Origin: Candidatus Altimarinota bacterium
GTDB lineage: Bacteria; Patescibacteriota; Gracilibacteria; UM-FILTER-43-11
NCBI GenBank assembly: GCA_029934675.1
Contig: JAOZLT010000029.1
Span: 1 to 9,052, forward strand
Direction: 5' to 3'
DNA: 9,052 bases
Part shown: piece by piece, positions 6,840 to 9,052 of the stretch
Layout: the number at the start of each line of letters is the position of its first letter
How positions within the stretch are numbered: the stretch's first letter is position 1
The notes under the pieces: generated by a model
The model's database searches: none
What the model was told of the DNA's origin: nothing
The model's input: the letters and a program-made list of their open reading frames with translations, nothing else
Translations under genes and position numbers: made by a program

Positions 6840-8687
6840 CTAAATGTACATAAGAATAGGGATAATCATAGGCTCTCTGCCTAAGCGTTTGCGGATGAAT
6901 CTGTTTACAGTAAGTGCAACTTCTTTTTTAAGATCTTTCATGTTGATGTTGCGGTTTTCTCTGACAATCTGTTCAAAGGCTTTTTTGGCAATTTGTTTAG
7001 TTTCTGAGGCTATTGCTTGAGATTCTTTTACGTATACAAATCCTCTGGAAATTATATCAGGTTCGCTGACAAGGCGTTTAGTTTTTTCATATGCGTGAAA
7101 AAGTATTAACAACATGCCATCTGTGGACATAATTTTTCTTTCTTGAATTACTTTTGATCCGATGTCGCCAAATCCTAAACCATCAACAAGAATATCGTTG
7201 GCTGGGATTTTTTGTTTGGATTTGCGTATTCCTTGTTGGCTTACTTCTAATATATCTCCGTTGTTTTCGAGAATATTTATTTGCATTTTTGGGTCAGCAA
7301 TTCTTCTAATCATATTTGCATTACCTATTCGCATATAAAGTTCTCCGTGAATTGGTACATAGCACTTGGGTTTAATAAGAGAATACATTAGTTTTACTTC
7401 TTCTCTGTGTGCGTGCCCAGAAACGTGTACATCCATTTCTCCATTTGTAATAACTTTTGCTCCTTGTGCATATAAATTGTTGATTACATTTACAATAGCC
7501 AGTTCATTGCCAGGAATTGGGCTGGCAGAAATAACAATAGTGTCTCCTGTGTTAATTTTAATTTGTGCATGACTTCCTATCGCCATACGTGTAAGAGCAC
7601 TTAAGGTTTCGCCTTGTGCGCCTGTTGTAAGTATAATTACTTGGCTGGGTGGTAAGCTATTAGCTTGTGGACTGATTTTACGTACAATACCTTTTGGATA
7701 AGTTGTGTAACCTAATTCTTCTGCCAAAGCCATGTTATTTATCATTGAGCGTCCGGATAAAAATACTTTTCGATTATATTTGGTTGCCAGATTACATATT
7801 TGATTGATACGTCCGATTAATGAGGAGAATGATGAAATAATTAGTCGCCCTTTGGTTTTAGAAATTATATCTTCAATGTTTTCTTCGATGTCTTTTTCTG
7901 ATTTGCAAAAGCCAGGTTTGGCGGCATTTGTACTATCTATCATTAATACATCTATACCTTTAGCTCCAAGCTCTGCAATACGTTGTAAATTCGTAGGTTT
8001 ATCAATAGCTGGAGCGTAATCGAATTTAAAATCTCCAGTATGTACTATGCTGCCGGCAGGGGATTTAATATAGACTCCCATACCATCTGGGATTGAATGG
8101 TTTACTCGGAAGAATTCAATATTAAATGCTCCTAGTTTGAGTTTGGTGGTTTCGTTGTATTCATTTAGTTTGATGCTTTTGTCTAAAGCAAATTCTCTTA
8201 ATCTGTTTTTCAAAAGACCACCGGTAAGTTTTGTGGCATAAAGTGGCGGATTGCCCAATTTTGGGACTATATATTGTGCAGCACCGATATGATCTAGATG
8301 TCCGTGTGTAAATATAATTCCACGAATTTGGTGTTTTCTTTTTTGGAGGTATGAAACATCAGGTACAATATAATCTACGCCTAACATTTCAGGGCCTGCA
8401 AAAGACATGCCACAGTCAACTATTATTATGTCATTTCCATATTCAATTGCTGTGATGTTTTTTCCAACTTCTTCGAGACCTCCTAACGGGATTATACGCA
8501 TTTTGTCAGTAGGACCTTTGTGTGGATTGTTATGATGTGGTTTGTTGTGAGGTTGATTGTAGTGTGGTTTATAGTGCGCGTTAGTATTGTGAGGTTGGTT
8601 TTGGTGTGGTTTATGTTGTTCTGGTTTGTTTGGTTGATGTGAACTGGTATTTTTTTTTATCCAGTTCGACAATTTATTATCTGTCAT
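6840..8687 (-). CDS. rnj: Ribonuclease J
   Basis: RNase J is a metallo-beta-lactamase/beta-CASP nuclease that degrades and matures mRNA and rRNA by endonucleolytic and 5'-3' exonucleolytic cleavage. The core starts at RIIPLGGLEEVGKN (64-77). Metal ligands lie in THGHLDHIG (127-135; H128, H130, D132, H133), in RVNHSIPD (H197) and in HTGDF (D219). The beta-CASP part has MIDSTNA (249-255), TTGAQGE (354-360) and SGHAH (423-427). PIHGE (445-449) carries a further conserved histidine. The C-terminal domain runs to residue 615 and looks complete. The length exceeds the usual 550-560 because of about 60 extra N-terminal residues, of which 17-56 hold ten histidines among Pro, Asn and Lys. The ATG at 8687 fits the promoter upstream. 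A second Met at residue 63 would give a tailless enzyme. There is no Shine-Dalgarno sequence. The stop is TAG. It is the first gene of a likely unit with pilD. Confidence 0.97.
   Translation of the reverse strand: MTDNKLSNWIKKNTSSHQPNKPEQHKPHQNQPHNTNAHYKPHYNQPHNKPHHNNPHKGPTDKMRIIPLGGLEEVGKNITAIEYGNDIIIVDCGMSFAGPEMLGVDYIVPDVSYLQKRKHQIRGIIFTHGHLDHIGAAQYIVPKLGNPPLYATKLTGGLLKNRLREFALDKSIKLNEYNETTKLKLGAFNIEFFRVNHSIPDGMGVYIKSPAGSIVHTGDFKFDYAPAIDKPTNLQRIAELGAKGIDVLMIDSTNAAKPGFCKSEKDIEENIEDIISKTKGRLIISSFSSLIGRINQICNLATKYNRKVFLSGRSMINNMALAEELGYTTYPKGIVRKISPQANSLPPSQVIILTTGAQGETLSALTRMAIGSHAQIKINTGDTIVISASPIPGNELAIVNVINNLYAQGAKVITNGEMDVHVSGHAHREEVKLMYSLIKPKCYVPIHGELYMRIGNANMIRRIADPKMQINILENNGDILEVSQQGIRKSKQKIPANDILVDGLGFGDIGSKVIQERKIMSTDGMLLILFHAYEKTKRLVSEPDIISRGFVYVKESQAIASETKQIAKKAFEQIVRENRNINMKDLKKEVALTVNRFIRKRLGREPMIIPILMYI
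8517..8639 (-). repeat. Coding repeat for the His/Pro/Asn-rich tail of RNase J
   Basis: This part of the gene encodes residues 17-57 and is made of degenerate repeats of a KPHxNQPHN type, for example KPHQNQPHN at 26-34 and KPHYNQPHN at 40-48. Each holds histidines spaced by 3 to 5 residues. It lies entirely before the catalytic core and is predicted to be disordered. The degenerate repeats suggest growth by slippage. Confidence 0.8.
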
Positions 8688-8738
8688 CTAATTTTGTTTA
8701 ATTAATATATATGCAACTTTATTGTTTAGTTCAATCTT

Positions 8739-8762
8739 GCCTACCCGTACCTAACGGCAGGC
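8739..8762 (-). other. Hairpin in the RNase J 5' leader
   Basis: GCCTACCCGT (8739-8748) and ACGGCAGGC (8754-8762) form a GC-rich stem with one mismatch and one bulge around a 5-nt loop. It would lie about 14 nt from the predicted mRNA 5' end and about 50 nt before the start codon. It is not followed by a T-run, so it is not a terminator. A role in 5'-end stability or autoregulation is inference. Confidence 0.5.
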
Positions 8763-8782
8763 AGGTTTCGCATGCTTAATTT

Positions 8783-8811
8783 ATTGTATCATTTTAAATA
8801 AAAAATAGCAA
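8783..8811 (-). promoter_or_regulatory. Likely sigma-70 promoter of the RNase J gene
   Basis: On the - strand, TTGCTA (8806-8811, 4 of 6 consensus matches) and TACAAT (8783-8788, 5 of 6) are separated by 17 bp. The predicted start is near 8776, giving a leader of about 88 nt. It lies just downstream of a terminator-like hairpin at 8834-8855, as expected for an independent transcription unit. Confidence 0.65.
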
Positions 8812-8833
8812 TCTAGTTTTATGGGGTGTATGG

Positions 8834-8855
8834 TAAAAATGGCTTAGTTAAGCCA
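8834..8855 (-). terminator. Candidate rho-independent terminator before the RNase J promoter
   Basis: TGGCTT (8840-8845) pairs with AAGCCA (8850-8855) around the loop AGTT. On the - strand the stem is followed by TTTTTA (8834-8839). It would end - strand transcription arriving from the right edge. A possible stop codon TAA (8844-8846) for a frame coming from there falls inside the hairpin. The stem is short, so strength is uncertain. Confidence 0.5.
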
Positions 8856-8884
8856 GAATTTTAGGATTCGTAATACTGACTTCT

Positions 8885-8914
8885 TGGGGGCGACATTAGC
8901 CAATGTCGCTTCCA
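8885..8914 (+). other. Long hairpin with perfect 8-bp core
   Basis: GCGACATT (8890-8897) and AATGTCGC (8902-8909) form a perfect stem with loop AGCC. In + strand RNA the stem extends to 13 bp (8885-8897 with 8902-8914) through two G-U pairs. In - strand RNA those two would be C/A mismatches. No T-run follows on either side, so it is unlikely to be a simple terminator. Confidence 0.6.
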
Positions 8915-9052
8915 GAGGGTGGGTGTGCTGTTGTGCATCTACCTCCATGGAGTGTTGGTACTGTTGTATTTCTGATACTCTGATTACCCTCAGGGGGTGG
9001 GTGCTGTTGTGCATCTACCTCCATGGAGTGTTGGTACTGTTGTATTTCTGAT
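8913..9052. repeat. Tandem repeat of 76-78 bp, two copies, second cut by window end
   Basis: Copy 1 is 8913-8990 and copy 2 starts at 8991. A 49-bp core is identical in both (8928-8976 and 9004-9052). The lead-in also matches (CAGAGGGTGGGTGTG against CAGGGGGTGGGTG), apart from one substitution and a 2-nt indel. Each core holds the perfect palindrome CTCCATGGAG (8943-8952; 9019-9028). The array probably continues beyond the window. Confidence 0.93.

Larger units (their letters stand above)
8844..9052 (-). pseudogene. Possible broken 3' end of a repeat-containing gene (runs off right edge)
   Basis: The - strand frame ending at TAA 8844-8846 encodes SEIQQYQHSMEVDAQQH, then THPLEATLANVAPKKS and VLRILKFWLN. 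It is open back to an ATG at 9012-9014 (56 residues). The copy of the repeat at the window edge encodes the same SEIQQYQHSMEVDAQQH in another frame, because it lacks 2 nt present in the inner copy. With those 2 nt restored, one frame would run through both copies as a 26-residue protein repeat. The + strand is also open over this stretch (TTG 8884 to TGA 9049-9051), so coding direction, or coding at all, is not established. Confidence 0.22.

Noticed and set aside
8739..8762. Leader hairpin as a terminator or attenuator
   Set aside because: No T-run follows the stem on the - strand, and I see no alternative pairing typical of an attenuator.
8928..9052. Two identical 49-bp cores separated by 27 bp, resembling a CRISPR repeat-spacer unit
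   Set aside because: The sequence between the cores is itself similar to the lead-in of the first copy, so it is part of the repeat and not a unique spacer. No cas gene is in view.
1..9052. UGA-glycine genetic code as in Gracilibacteria/SR1
   Set aside because: No in-frame TGA occurs in about 2,700 codons of the five main genes, and glycine is written with GGN codons throughout.

Overview
The window looks like a piece of a Patescibacteria (CPR) chromosome, or that of a closely similar AT-rich, small-genome bacterium. This rests on the low GC, short intergenic spaces, a large class A penicillin-binding protein with Ig-like tail domains, an RNase J with a long disordered N-terminus, and a lone type IV prepilin peptidase. 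That placement is inference. No TGA interrupts any of the five main genes (about 2,700 codons) and none ends in TGA. This fits the standard bacterial code and argues against the UGA-glycine code of Gracilibacteria/SR1.

Left part (1-5060, + strand): the C-terminal 499 residues of the transcription-repair coupling factor Mfd are followed after 16 bp by a complete 1140-residue class A penicillin-binding protein. The pair probably share a transcript. Two hairpins after the second gene are candidate terminators.

Middle (5110-5950, - strand): an orphan 185-residue protein of unknown function has its own exact-consensus sigma-70 promoter (TTGACA, 17 bp, TATAAT) and its own rho-independent terminator, so it forms a self-contained unit. 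Between it and the next gene lies a short stretch that reads like the frameshifted 3' end of a lost gene.

Right part (5946-8811, - strand): RNase J is followed by the prepilin peptidase PilD. The 135 bp between them are mostly short repeats built on GCTATC/GATAGC. RNase J has a recognisable promoter and a leader of about 88 nt with a hairpin near its 5' end. Its protein begins with a histidine-, proline- and asparagine-rich tail.

Right edge (8820-9052): no clear gene. It holds a long near-palindromic hairpin and the first copies of a 76-78 bp tandem repeat that runs off the window. One reading of the repeat gives a 26-residue protein repeat broken by a 2-nt indel, ending just before a terminator-like hairpin.

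The identified genes are housekeeping: DNA repair, cell-wall synthesis, RNA decay and pilus maturation. I see no defence system, CRISPR array, insertion sequence, tRNA or rRNA. The least explained elements are the orphan gene, the GCTATC repeat cluster and the right-edge tandem repeat.
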